Origin: Kineosphaera limosa NBRC 100340
GTDB lineage: Bacteria > Actinomycetota > Actinomycetes > Actinomycetales > Dermatophilaceae
Length of the DNA stretch: 44,346 bases
Assembly (NCBI RefSeq): GCF_000298215.1
Contig: NZ_BAHD01000056.1
Span: forward strand, 1 to 44,346
Reading direction: 5' to 3'
In this document: positions 6,950 through 14,864 of the stretch, piece after piece
How positions within the stretch are numbered: position 1 is the stretch's first letter
How the letters are laid out: every line of letters begins with the position of its first letter
The notes under the pieces: model-generated
What the model saw: the letters and a program-made list of their open reading frames with translations, nothing else
Told to the model about the DNA's origin: nothing
Databases searched by the model: none
Made by a program: the position numbers and the translations under genes

Positions 6950-8367
6950 ACCACGCCCAGTCGTCAAACGATTCTGTGCGGTCATCGTCGAAGCGCCCAC
7001 ACATCGGGCTCGTCGCGTTCTACTTTCCCCCCTCGCGCGCCAGCGGCGTGTACCGGATGCTCGCGCTGGCCAATCACCTCGTCGAGCACGGTTGGGATGT
7101 CACGGTCTTCACGGTGACCCCCGACTTCTTCGAGCACATCACCCGCTCCAGCGACGACTCGCTGCTGGCCGCTATCGACCCGCGGGTGCAGGTCGAGCGC
7201 ATCCCGTTGCCGATGCGCCACCTCGAGCAGGAGTTGCGCCGGTTCGGGCCGCTGCGCGGCAACTACCCCGAGGTGCACCGCCGGGTGACCGCGCGACTCA
7301 TCCGCAGGGTGTGGTGCGATCAGTACGGCAGCTGGGTGCCTGGGGTTATCCGCCGACTCGTCGAGGTGCACCGGCGACACAAGCTCGACCTCACGCTCGC
7401 CACCGGCAACCCGTACAGCTGCTACCAGGCGGTCTGGACCTTCAAGAAGCTCACCGGCGTGCCCTACGTGCTCGACAGTCGCGACTCCTGGACCCTCAAC
7501 CTGTTCACCGACGAGTACGCCTTCCCGCCCGGGCACGCGGCGTTCGCGTGGGAGAAGCGCACCTTCGCCGACGCCTCGCTCATCTCCTTCGTCAACACCC
7601 CGCTGCTGGCCTGGCACCAGCGCGAATACCCCGGCGACGCCGACAAGATGATGGTCGTCGCCAACGGCTACGACGCCGCCGACGCCGTGACGGCGGGGGA
7701 GCGGACCGAGGCGGAGACGACCGAGGAGAGCGAGCCCGCGGAACACCGGGTGCACTTCGGGTACGTCGGCACGCTGACGGCCAACCAGCCGCACGCCATC
7801 GTGTGGGACGGCTGGCGGCGCGCCAAGGAGGCGGGCCGGCTGCCGGACTCAGTCGCCGACCTCTACGGGCATCTCGGCTTCTTCGGGGTCAGCGCCGCCG
7901 TCCGCAACACGCTGCCGCTCGATGACGCCACCCAGGACGTCGTCTGGCACGGTGCCGTCGGCAAGGCGCAGATCGCGCAGGCCTACGACGCCTTGGACGT
8001 GCTGCTGATGATCGTCGCGGATTCGCCGTACGTCACCAGCGGCAAGGTCTTCGAGTACATGTCGACGGGCAAACCGATCCTCGGCCTGTACGAGGCCGAC
8101 TGCGCGGTGGCGCAGGTGCTCGACGGTTATCCGCTGCTCGTGCGCACCCGCTCGCTGGCGCCCGACGACATCGCCGACGCGTTCGTCGCGGCCCGCGAGC
8201 TCGTCGACACCGTGACCCCCGAGCAGGTGGCCGCGGCCCGCGAGTTCGCCACCCGCTACGAGCGCACCAAGCAGCTCGACGCGCTGGAGGCGCGGCTACG
8301 GCGGCTCCTCCCGGGGTCTGCCGGGGTGGGCGGCTCGACGCAGTCAACGGCCTCCGGAGGCGCATAG
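6946..8367 (+). CDS. GT4-like glycosyltransferase, paralogue of the 2187-3755 protein
   Basis: 473-residue GT-B glycosyltransferase. The GTG start overlaps the previous stop (GTGA) and has GGAGGAG immediately upstream, so translation is probably coupled. The N-terminal domain starts at HIGLVAFYFPPSRASGVYRM (19-38), LDSRDSWTLNLF lies mid-protein, and the donor-side motif is SGKVFEYMSTGKPI. The shared motifs and domain order with the minus-strand GT at 2187-3755 show that the two arose by duplication, and they now flank the acetyltransferase/GT pair. Unlike its paralogue it has only a short unstructured tail. Substrates cannot be read from the sequence. Confidence 0.87.
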   Translation: MNHAQSSNDSVRSSSKRPHIGLVAFYFPPSRASGVYRMLALANHLVEHGWDVTVFTVTPDFFEHITRSSDDSLLAAIDPRVQVERIPLPMRHLEQELRRFGPLRGNYPEVHRRVTARLIRRVWCDQYGSWVPGVIRRLVEVHRRHKLDLTLATGNPYSCYQAVWTFKKLTGVPYVLDSRDSWTLNLFTDEYAFPPGHAAFAWEKRTFADASLISFVNTPLLAWHQREYPGDADKMMVVANGYDAADAVTAGERTEAETTEESEPAEHRVHFGYVGTLTANQPHAIVWDGWRRAKEAGRLPDSVADLYGHLGFFGVSAAVRNTLPLDDATQDVVWHGAVGKAQIAQAYDALDVLLMIVADSPYVTSGKVFEYMSTGKPILGLYEADCAVAQVLDGYPLLVRTRSLAPDDIADAFVAARELVDTVTPEQVAAAREFATRYERTKQLDALEARLRRLLPGSAGVGGSTQSTASGGA

Positions 8368-8497
8368 CAGCTGGTCGCCGCGCGGTTGCTGATTCGGTGA
8401 GTCGGTGAGTAACGACACGGTCGATAAAGCTACGGGGAACCCGGCTTAAATCGTGTTGGCTCACGGCCGAATGGGGTGGGGTCAGTGGGCCGATCCG

Positions 8498-8542
8498 CAG
8501 CGATCCGGCGGGGCCTACCGTCCCCTGTCACCCGGATCGCTG
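8498..8542 (+). other. Long hairpin in the leader of the secreted repeat protein
   Basis: An exact 11-bp inverted repeat (CAGCGATCCGG at 8498-8508, CCGGATCGCTG at 8532-8542) encloses a second GGGG/CCCC pairing around an 8-nt loop. There is no T-tract. It lies 130 bp past the preceding GT stop and 46 bp before the next start. It could be a terminator for the GT unit or part of a structured 5' leader. Confidence 0.5.
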
Positions 8543-8588
8543 TGCCGCCCGGTCATCCCTCCCGCGCCGGGCAGGAGTGGATGTCCCC

Positions 8589-9062
8589 ATGCTTTTGCGC
8601 GCCCTTTTTCGTGCCCTCACCCTTGTTGTCGCCGGCCTCTTGATGTCCCCATTGACCACCTTTTCGACGGCCTCCGCCGCCACCATCGCCCCCGCACCCG
8701 CCGTCGCTTTGGTCCCTGCAAGCGCCGTCCCTGCAAGCGCCGTGGCGGGCGACGTGCCCGTCGCCGTGCAGACCGGACTGCGTCGTACGCCCCGCTACTC
8801 GGTCGAGGTGCCTAGCGCTGTGGAGGCTGGTCTGCGTCGTACGCCCCGCTACTCGGTCGAGGTGCCCAGTGCGATGGAGGCGGGTCTGCGTCGTAAGCCG
8901 CGGTATTCGGTCGACCTGATCGCGTTGCGGGCCCCGACCGCGGCCGACGCCGCCCAGTCGCGGCTCGACCCCGCCACGGCGGTCGGTCTGCTGCTCGGCG
9001 CAACTGTCACCACCGGCTCCGCCGTACCGATCCACGCGGCGAGCCTGGCCGCAGCGAACTGA
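8589..9062 (+). CDS. Small secreted protein with 18-residue tandem repeats
   Basis: 157-residue protein with no family I recognise. The ATG at 8589 is preceded by AGGAG 11-12 nt upstream; a GTG at 8577 is too close to that site. Residues 1-30 form a clear signal peptide (MLLRALFRAL, a hydrophobic core, then STASA before AT). An Ala/Pro/Val-rich segment runs to about 60. Residues 63-112 hold three tandem copies of GLRRTPRYSVEVPSAVEA: two full (8775-8828, 8829-8882) and one divergent partial copy, GLRRKPRYSVDLIA (8883-8924). The C-terminus is Ala-rich. Each repeat carries Arg-Arg or Arg-Lys followed by P-R-Y. It may be a wall-associated or processed secreted peptide precursor, but nothing in the sequence decides this. 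Its stop lies inside a 15-bp tandem repeat. Confidence 0.65.
   Translation: MLLRALFRALTLVVAGLLMSPLTTFSTASAATIAPAPAVALVPASAVPASAVAGDVPVAVQTGLRRTPRYSVEVPSAVEAGLRRTPRYSVEVPSAMEAGLRRKPRYSVDLIALRAPTAADAAQSRLDPATAVGLLLGATVTTGSAVPIHAASLAAAN
8775..8924 (+). repeat. 54-bp in-frame tandem repeat (2.8 copies)
   Basis: Units start at 8775, 8829 and 8883. The first two are nearly identical in DNA as well as protein (CTGCGTCGTACGCCCCGCTA in both), indicating recent duplication. The third has drifted. Confidence 0.9.
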
Positions 9063-9145
9063 GCCACCCCGAACTGAGCCACCCCGAACTGAGCGGCCCC
9101 GAACTGAGCGGCCAGGAACTGAGCGACCAGGAACTCAGCCGCGAG
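9056..9145 (+). repeat. 15-bp tandem repeat, six copies, containing the stop codon of the secreted ORF
   Basis: Six consecutive 15-bp units begin at 9056, 9071, 9086, 9101, 9116 and 9131 with the pattern GAACTGAGCNRCCNG/C. The TGA at 9060-9062 in unit 1 ends the secreted protein. In the frame GAA CTG AGC the array is open and would read ELSHP ELSHP ELSGP ELSGQ ELSDQ ELSRE. It lies between two convergent genes. Confidence 0.9.
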
Positions 9146-9168
9146 GAGCCAGGCCGCAGGCCGTGGCC

Positions 9169-10182
9169 TCAGGTGCGCGTGCGGGCGCTGCCGCTGGCGC
9201 GCATGGGGGTGCGCCCGAGCACGTAGCCCTCGAGAAAGCCCAGGCCCCAGCCGTAATGCATGGCCATGAACGACAGCGGCACAGTGGCCGGGTCGACTGG
9301 CGCGGATCCGCGGGCGCGCCAGGCCTGCACGCTGGCCAGGGTCACCCCCACGACGTAGGGCGAGTAGGCCAGGGCCGCGAACCGCGGGTGTCGCACGGCG
9401 ATCGCGGCGAGGCCGGCGGTGCCGAGCACGGCGACGGGGGCGGCCAGGTGTCGGGGCCGGATGGCGGAGCGGCCGTTCTTGCGGGCCATGGCGGCCTTGC
9501 CGCGCCCGTATCGGCGGTACTGGCGGAAGAGGGCCGGGGCGTTGTCGCGCACGTGCCAGAAGATCTTCATCGCGGGGTCGAACGCGATTTCGTGCCCCGC
9601 GGCCAGGATGCGGTGGTCGAAGTCGACGTCCTCGTTGACGAGCAGACTCTCGTCCCAGCCGCCAACCGCGCGGGCCACGTCGGTGCGGTACACACCGAAG
9701 GAGGCGTGGTCGGTGCGCTGGAAGTGGGTGCCGAAGTGGTTGATGGAGTCACCGACGCCGAACGGGCTCGACAGCGCGAGCGCCACGGCCCGCCCGGTGG
9801 GGGTGCTGCTGACTCCGTTGCGGATGCCGCCGACAGCGGCCAGCGCCGGGTCGTCGCGCAGGTGTGCCACGCCGAGCGCCAGGTAGTCGCCGCTGACGGA
9901 GGCGTGCCCGTCGACGCGGGCCACGAACTCCCCGGTCGCGGCGGCGAGGCCGACGTTCAGGGCGGCGGGGATGATGACCTGCGGGTTGTCCAGCAGGCGC
10001 ACCCGCGGCTCGCGCGCGGCGATCTCGGTGACGATCGCGCGGGTGCCGTCGGCCGAGCGCCCGTCGATGACGAGCACCTCGAGGTCTACCTCGCGTTGGG
10101 CGAGGACCGACCCGATCGCTGCCGCGACGGACTTTTCCTCATTGAGCACCGGCATCAGCACGCTGACGGTCCGTTGGCTCAT
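9169..10182 (-). CDS. GT2 glycosyltransferase, ExoA-like, with C-terminal membrane segments
   Basis: 337-residue inverting glycosyltransferase of family GT2. The GT-A nucleotide-binding start is VSVLMPVLNEE (6-16). VIDGRSADGT (38-47) and ARVDGHA (88-94) follow. NEDVDF (183-188) carries the likely catalytic acid, and RQYRRYGRGK at 220-229 matches the acceptor-side (Q/R)xxRW-like motif. Two hydrophobic helices at about 246-285 would anchor it in the membrane, as in succinoglycan-type ExoA proteins. It is the last gene of the Wzz-Wzy-GT2 unit, 89 bp after the polymerase stop. The ATG at 10182 starts the conserved fold directly. Confidence 0.9.
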   Translation of the reverse strand: MSQRTVSVLMPVLNEEKSVAAAIGSVLAQREVDLEVLVIDGRSADGTRAIVTEIAAREPRVRLLDNPQVIIPAALNVGLAAATGEFVARVDGHASVSGDYLALGVAHLRDDPALAAVGGIRNGVSSTPTGRAVALALSSPFGVGDSINHFGTHFQRTDHASFGVYRTDVARAVGGWDESLLVNEDVDFDHRILAAGHEIAFDPAMKIFWHVRDNAPALFRQYRRYGRGKAAMARKNGRSAIRPRHLAAPVAVLGTAGLAAIAVRHPRFAALAYSPYVVGVTLASVQAWRARGSAPVDPATVPLSFMAMHYGWGLGFLEGYVLGRTPMRASGSARTRT

Positions 10183-10271
10183 CGCTCACTCAACTCCACA
10201 TCGTTGGGTGCGTCCCCCACGCCGAATCCTGTGCCCCATGGTCGCGACGCTCGCGCCGAACCTAGGTCATC

Positions 10272-11594
10272 CTAACTTGCGCGCCGGACGCGAGCTCGAC
10301 CCAAGTGGCGCAGGCGGCGTACCCGCCCAGCCAAGGGGTCGAGCCGCGAGTCGCGCCAGGCGACGGGTGCGAACAGGGTCGAGAGCAGGAAGGCGGGCAC
10401 CACGAGCGGTTGCGCGGGCGGCTGGATGATGAGCATCGAGGCGAGCACGGCGTAACCGATCGCCGGCTCGGGGGTACGCACGAAGCACGCGAGCACGACG
10501 AACAGCAGCAACGCTCCGGCGAACAGGCCGTAGTCGTAGAAGACCTTGCCGATTGTGGGCACGATCAACCCATCGACTCCGGCCCCTCCGGTGAGCTCGC
10601 GCGAGGAGCCGGCGCCGCCGCCGAAGAGCACCCGCGGGAACGACTCGATCCACTTGGGTACGAGGTACAGGTACGGCTCGACCGTGCGCAACGCCGTCGA
10701 GGTGTTCGACGATTGGCCCTCGCCCAGGCGGGCGATGAGCTGCTGGCCCATGGACGTCGGGATCGTGATCGCAGCGAGCAACAGGCCGGGGATCAGGTAG
10801 AAGCGCAGCAGGTGGAACTGGCGGTTGAGCAGCATGACCAGGACCCCGACGAGCACGATGGCGAAACCGGAGCCGGCGACCGTGCACAGCATGCCGACGC
10901 CGGCGACCGCGACCTTCCAGACCCGCGCCCCGCTGAGCAGGCCCGCCATGACGCACAGGCCGAGCGTGAACGACATGAACGAGGGCTCGAGGGCCAGCCA
11001 GCCGTTGGATTTGATGAGCGGGCTGCCGTAGAAGAACGGGTAGGCGGTGTTGAAGCCGGAGACGAGGAAGCGCGCGGGCACCACGTCGGCGACGATGTCG
11101 CGGTACGGGATGCCGACGAACTGCACGGCCAGGAAGGCCGTGGAGACCCCGCCCAGCCAGACTCCGACGTTGGCCACCGACGCCATGACTCGCTGGAAGG
11201 TCGCCCGGCTGCGGTCGACGAACATGAAGCACGCAGGGAACCAGAAGACGATCCAGAACAGCCAGCTGTTGACGCTGATGTACAGGTTGTTGACCAGCAG
11301 GGTTTGCGGTAGCACGACGAACGCCGAGGCGCCCGCCGCCACCAGCCACAAGAAGGTGCGCCGCGGCTCGATGGCCAGCACGCCCATCCGCCAACCGGCC
11401 AGCAGAAACAGCACGATGAGCGGCACGGTCAGCGGAATGGACAGACCTGGCAGTGAGATTCGTTGCACGAGGAAGTTCACGACGAACATCCACGTGACCC
11501 ACGTGACCGGGTCGGACAGGCGGGAGGCGTAGCGCCGCGCCGCCGGGAGTGCGGTGGCGGCCGCGGAGCCGGACGAGGTGGCTGAGCTGGTCAC
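10272..11594 (-). CDS. wzy: Wzy/O-antigen-ligase-like polysaccharide polymerase
   Basis: 440-residue polytopic membrane protein with roughly ten to twelve hydrophobic segments, the expected topology of a Wzy polymerase. Wzy joins lipid-linked repeat units on the outer face of the membrane. A large loop between hydrophobic segments (about residues 275-345, RLGEGQSSNTST...VEPYLYLVPKWIESFPRVLFGGG) corresponds to the large extracytoplasmic loop of the family. Its FGGGAGSS-like glycine-rich end resembles the (G)xG motifs near the catalytic loop of Wzy/WaaL proteins. The start is a GTG at 11594, 13 bp after the upstream wzz stop. Wzy proteins vary greatly in sequence, so the call rests on topology and on neighbours Wzz and GT2. 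Confidence 0.82.
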   Translation of the reverse strand: MTSSATSSGSAAATALPAARRYASRLSDPVTWVTWMFVVNFLVQRISLPGLSIPLTVPLIVLFLLAGWRMGVLAIEPRRTFLWLVAAGASAFVVLPQTLLVNNLYISVNSWLFWIVFWFPACFMFVDRSRATFQRVMASVANVGVWLGGVSTAFLAVQFVGIPYRDIVADVVPARFLVSGFNTAYPFFYGSPLIKSNGWLALEPSFMSFTLGLCVMAGLLSGARVWKVAVAGVGMLCTVAGSGFAIVLVGVLVMLLNRQFHLLRFYLIPGLLLAAITIPTSMGQQLIARLGEGQSSNTSTALRTVEPYLYLVPKWIESFPRVLFGGGAGSSRELTGGAGVDGLIVPTIGKVFYDYGLFAGALLLFVVLACFVRTPEPAIGYAVLASMLIIQPPAQPLVVPAFLLSTLFAPVAWRDSRLDPLAGRVRRLRHLGRARVRRAS

Positions 11595-11607
11595 GGCCGG
11601 CTCCGGG

Positions 11608-12747
11608 TCAGCCGTCGACGACGACGTAGGTGCGCTCGCCGAACTGGGCCGCGTGCTCGTCGATCCACTCGAAGCGCGTCTTGTGCGGGCGGACCAGCAC
11701 GAGCAGCACGGAGCGGGGGTCGCGACCGACCCGCTTGACGATGGCCCCCGACAGCGGGGTCTGCAGCACGGTCACCTGGCGGTCGCCGTCGCGGCCGTAG
11801 TGTTCGCTGCCGAACTGGGCGACATCCTCGGTCACGTGGGTGTCGCGCCCGGCCGCGTGCACGCCGGCCTCGACGGGCTCGACGAGGCCGCGGACCGAAG
11901 CGGCCGGGACCCGCACGCCGGAGAGCACGATGCGGTCGGAGCTGCCGGCCTCCATGCTCATGATGGCGGGCACGTCGCGCGCCGGGATGAACTCCAGGTT
12001 CGGGTAGAGGCGACGCATCTCGCGCATCGAGCTGATGCGGCCGCGGCGCCCGCCGAAGAGCATCGTCAGCGCCAGGCCCAGCAGCCCGCCGCCGATCGCG
12101 CCGAGCAGGCCCAGCAGGATCGGGGAGGTCGAGGTGGCGCCGGCCGGGTCGGCCTGCTGCAGGACGGTGAGCTGGCGCGATTGGGTCAGCAGCGCCTGCT
12201 GGCTTTGGGCCAGCGCCCCGCCGAGCTGGTTCTTGCGCGTGCGCTCGGCCTGCGCGTCGGCCAACGGCTCGGTGGTCATGAGCGTCTCGGTGTTCGTCGT
12301 CAGCGAGCGCAGGTCGTTCTGCATGCGCCGGGCGCTCTGGTTGACGGCGGCCACCGCCAGCGCGTTGGCGTCGGCGGAGGCGTTCTCGGCCGTGTCGGCC
12401 GTGACGCGCACCCCGAGCACGGTCGAGTTGGGCACCACGAGAATCTCCGAGCGGGACCGCAGCGAGGGCGCGTCGGTGTGCCGCTCCTGGGCGGCCGCCG
12501 CGTACACCTCCTGGGTGTTGGCCTCGGTGACGGCGTTCGTCGCGGCGCGGGTCAGGGCATCGGGGTTGTCGCTGGCGATCTGCACCGCCAGCATCGCCTC
12601 GGCGGTCCGCGGCGAGTTCACCCCGGCGGCCAGGCCGACGCCCGCGCCGATGACGGCAGCGGCCATCGCCACCCACCACCAGCGGCGGAGGGTTTCGATG
12701 AGCGACCGGCCCCACGGGTCAGCATTGTTCTCGGCCACGTTGGCCAC
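11608..12747 (-). CDS. wzz: Wzz-type chain-length determinant / polysaccharide co-polymerase
   Basis: 379-residue membrane protein. TM1 is at about 23-43 (RWWWVAMAAAVIGAGVGLAAG), an extracytoplasmic region of about 165 residues with coiled-coil character follows, and TM2 is at about 208-232 (SPILLGLLGAIGGGLLGLAL). A cytoplasmic tail of about 147 residues ends the protein. This is the layout of polysaccharide co-polymerases that set chain length with Wzy. No Walker A or tyrosine cluster is seen, so it is not a BY-kinase fusion; a separate kinase would be needed if one is used. The GTG at 12747 was chosen over the upstream ATG because of AAGGGGGA just before it. It is the first gene of the operon, with a good promoter at 12835-12863. 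Confidence 0.8.
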   Translation of the reverse strand: MANVAENNADPWGRSLIETLRRWWWVAMAAAVIGAGVGLAAGVNSPRTAEAMLAVQIASDNPDALTRAATNAVTEANTQEVYAAAAQERHTDAPSLRSRSEILVVPNSTVLGVRVTADTAENASADANALAVAAVNQSARRMQNDLRSLTTNTETLMTTEPLADAQAERTRKNQLGGALAQSQQALLTQSRQLTVLQQADPAGATSTSPILLGLLGAIGGGLLGLALTMLFGGRRGRISSMREMRRLYPNLEFIPARDVPAIMSMEAGSSDRIVLSGVRVPAASVRGLVEPVEAGVHAAGRDTHVTEDVAQFGSEHYGRDGDRQVTVLQTPLSGAIVKRVGRDPRSVLLVLVRPHKTRFEWIDEHAAQFGERTYVVVDG

Positions 12748-13385
12748 AGGATTCCCCCTTGCACAGATCAACACGTCGTTTGTCGGCTTCGACTTCCGGA
12801 CTATCCCCCAGTCGCGGAAGGCGCCGACTGCCCAACTGTACCGACGCCCTGACGAGCGTCCAACTCACACTTGAACGACCGCCCATGAACATCGCGAGTC
12901 CGGGGCCCGCCGGGGTGCCCTTGCCTTGCCCCGGACCGGCGTCGGGCAGCTCTGCTCACGGGGCGAATTCGCCTCTGGCGGACCGCTGCCAACGTCAAGC
13001 CTCGCACGGCCGGGGGCGTCTGGGCCAATCCCGCCGCCCGGGAGAGGTTCGTTTGCCTGCGGCCTTGCGCATGTATCCAACGGACCGAGTGCGGCGACCC
13101 ACACGCGCTCGAACGCCGGCGCCCGTGCGCAAAAGCACACGGCCGCCTGCGGATAGGTGCTGGTGCGCGAGCTGCTGCCTGTGTCATGGTGGTTGGAGTA
13201 CGCGGGTCACCCCCCGCGGCGTGTCAGTGGCCCGCACCCAGGCTTCTTCTCAGCCAGATCGGTATGCGTCCGACGCGTCGTGGTGCTGGTGGCCCTGTTG
13301 CCTGTAGCCACTGTGGTCCCCTCGGGGGGAGAGTCGTCGTCTGCGCGTGCGGTCTGCCCGAACGCCACTTCCCGAGGAATCTGCC
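12748..13385. other. Divergent intergenic region, wzz / malic enzyme
   Basis: 638 bp without a credible gene; the open frames are in unlikely phases and have no ribosome sites. It contains the wzz promoter at 12835-12863. No promoter for the malic enzyme gene could be picked with confidence. Confidence 0.55.
12835..12863 (-). promoter_or_regulatory. Sigma-A-type promoter for the wzz-wzy-GT2 operon
   Basis: On the minus strand TTGGAC (12863-12858) and TACAGT (12840-12835) are separated by exactly 17 nt. Transcription would start near 12828 and give a leader of about 80 nt before the GTG at 12747. Confidence 0.6.
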
Positions 13386-14630
13386 ATGTCCGTGCTCACC
13401 GGGCCCCCCACCGGCCCGTTCGAGGTGCCCAGCGACACCTCCGCCCGTCGTACCCAGCGCAACGCCGACCGTGCCGACCGTGGACTGCACGCGGTCGACG
13501 GCGTCCCGTCGATTCTCGCCGCCTTCGAGGGCGGCCAGGTCGGCACGCGGGTACTTCGGCCGGTACGGGACCGCGGCGACCTGGCACGGCTGTACAGCCC
13601 CGGAGTGTCGAGCGTCTGCGAGGCGATCGCCGCCGAGCCCGCGTTGGCGGCCCGCTACACGATGCGCTCGCGCACGGTGGCGGTCATCAGCGACGCCTCC
13701 GCCGTGCACGGACTGGGCGACGCGGGCCCGCGAGCGGCGTTGCCGCTCATGGAGTCCAAGGCGATGCTCATGTCGGCCGGCGCCGGCCTGGACGCGATGC
13801 CGTTGTGCCTGCAGACCGGGTCCGCCGCCGAATTGGTCGACACGATCAGCCGGTTGGCGCCGACGTTCGGCGGGATCGTGCTCGAGGACATCAGCTCGCC
13901 GCGCTGCTTCGAGATCGAGAAGCTGCTGCAGGAGCGGCTGGACGTGCCCGTGCTGCACGCCGACCAGCACGGCACCGCCGTCGCGACCCTCGCGGCGCTG
14001 CGCAACGCGGCGCACGTGGTCGGCAAGCGGTTCGAGGACCTGCGAGTTGTGATCTGCGGAGCCGGTGCGGCCGGCACCGCGACCGGCTTGCTGCTCACCG
14101 CGGCCGGGGTGCACGACGTCGTGGTCGGCGACCGGGTCGGCATCGTCTCGCGCTGCCGCGACGACCTGGAGGAGCACCAGCACCGGCTGGCGTTCCGCAC
14201 CAATCCGCGCCGGTTGGCCGGGGAGTTGGGCGCGGCGTACGAGGGTGCGGACGTGTTCATCGGTGCCTCCGGCGCGCGGGTCACGCTGCGGCGGTTGCAG
14301 GGGATGGCGCCCGATCCGATCCTGTTCGCGCTGGCCAACCCGCGGCCGGAGGTCGACCCCGGCGTGGCGGGGCGCTTCGCCGCCGTCGTGGCCACGGGCC
14401 GCAGCGACCTGCCCAACCAGGTCAACAGCGCGCTGGTGATCCCCGGGATCTTCCGGGCCGCGCTCGACCTGGGGCTGGTGCGCATCACGACCCCGATGCT
14501 CCTGGCCGTCGCCGACGCCGTCGCAGCCCTGGTGCCCGAGCCCACCGCCGCGTGCATCGTGCCCGGACTGCTCGACGAGCGGCTCGTGCCCACGATCGCC
14601 GGCGCACTGTCTCCCTTCGCCGAGGCCTGA
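13386..14630 (+). CDS. NAD(P)-dependent malic enzyme, short bacterial form with altered motifs
   Basis: 414-residue malic enzyme, which converts malate to pyruvate and CO2. The ATG at 13386 has CGAGGA 7 nt upstream. Visible family blocks are LYSPGVSSVCEAIAAEP (Y70), SDASAVHGLGDAGPRAALPLMESKA (K125), GGIVLEDISSPRCFEIE with metal ligands E167 and D168, HADQHGTAV (191-199), the dinucleotide loop GAGAAG (225-230), ALANPRPE and GRSDLPNQVNSALVIPGIFR. The usual HDDQHGTA has become HADQHGTA: A192 replaces one of two conserved aspartates, while D193 is kept. The usual DG of the DGTAVLGLG block is DA here. The enzyme could be less active or altered in substrate. It sits alone in the polysaccharide region and is followed by a large hairpin. 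Confidence 0.85.
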   Translation: MSVLTGPPTGPFEVPSDTSARRTQRNADRADRGLHAVDGVPSILAAFEGGQVGTRVLRPVRDRGDLARLYSPGVSSVCEAIAAEPALAARYTMRSRTVAVISDASAVHGLGDAGPRAALPLMESKAMLMSAGAGLDAMPLCLQTGSAAELVDTISRLAPTFGGIVLEDISSPRCFEIEKLLQERLDVPVLHADQHGTAVATLAALRNAAHVVGKRFEDLRVVICGAGAAGTATGLLLTAAGVHDVVVGDRVGIVSRCRDDLEEHQHRLAFRTNPRRLAGELGAAYEGADVFIGASGARVTLRRLQGMAPDPILFALANPRPEVDPGVAGRFAAVVATGRSDLPNQVNSALVIPGIFRAALDLGLVRITTPMLLAVADAVAALVPEPTAACIVPGLLDERLVPTIAGALSPFAEA

Positions 14631-14720
14631 CCCACCCGCTCCGGGCGCCGCCCCGCACGCTCCCGCCCCGCCGCCCGGCCCTGCCCCCCGCTCCCGCCCG
14701 CCCCGCCCCAACCCAACCCC

Positions 14721-14792
14721 GCCGAGTGTTGCGCTCGCTGCCGTGGGGCGCGGTTGCAACCGCGTCGGTCGGCAGCGAGCGCAACACTCGGC
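14721..14792. repeat. 57-bp GT-associated palindromic repeat, copy A; strong nested hairpin
   Basis: A perfect 23-bp inverted repeat (14721-14743 with 14770-14792; core GTTGCGCTCGCTGCCG) has a loop that itself contains the perfect 16-bp palindrome CGCGGTTGCAACCGCG at 14749-14764. The core 14729-14785 aligns without gaps to copies B (2225-2281) and C (16412-16468). It lies 90 bp past the malic enzyme stop and could also end that transcript, but no T-tract follows. Confidence 0.85.
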
Positions 14793-14864
14793 GGCAGGGC
14801 CGGCTGGGGCTGGCCCGCGGCGGGGGCTGGCTGGGGCGCTCTGGTCGGCCCATACCCTGGAGGA

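Noticed and set aside
8775-8924. CRISPR-like array
   Set aside because: The units are contiguous, translated in frame and have no spacers.
10255-10285. TTAGGATGACCTAGG-like sequence near the wzy stop, considered as an iron-regulator box
   Set aside because: It matches only the outer parts of a DtxR/IdeR site and lies at the end of a gene, not at a promoter.
12759-13307. Possible extra plus-strand gene between wzz and the malic enzyme
   Set aside because: No ribosome site, no recognisable domain, Arg/Pro/Ser-rich composition like other shadows.
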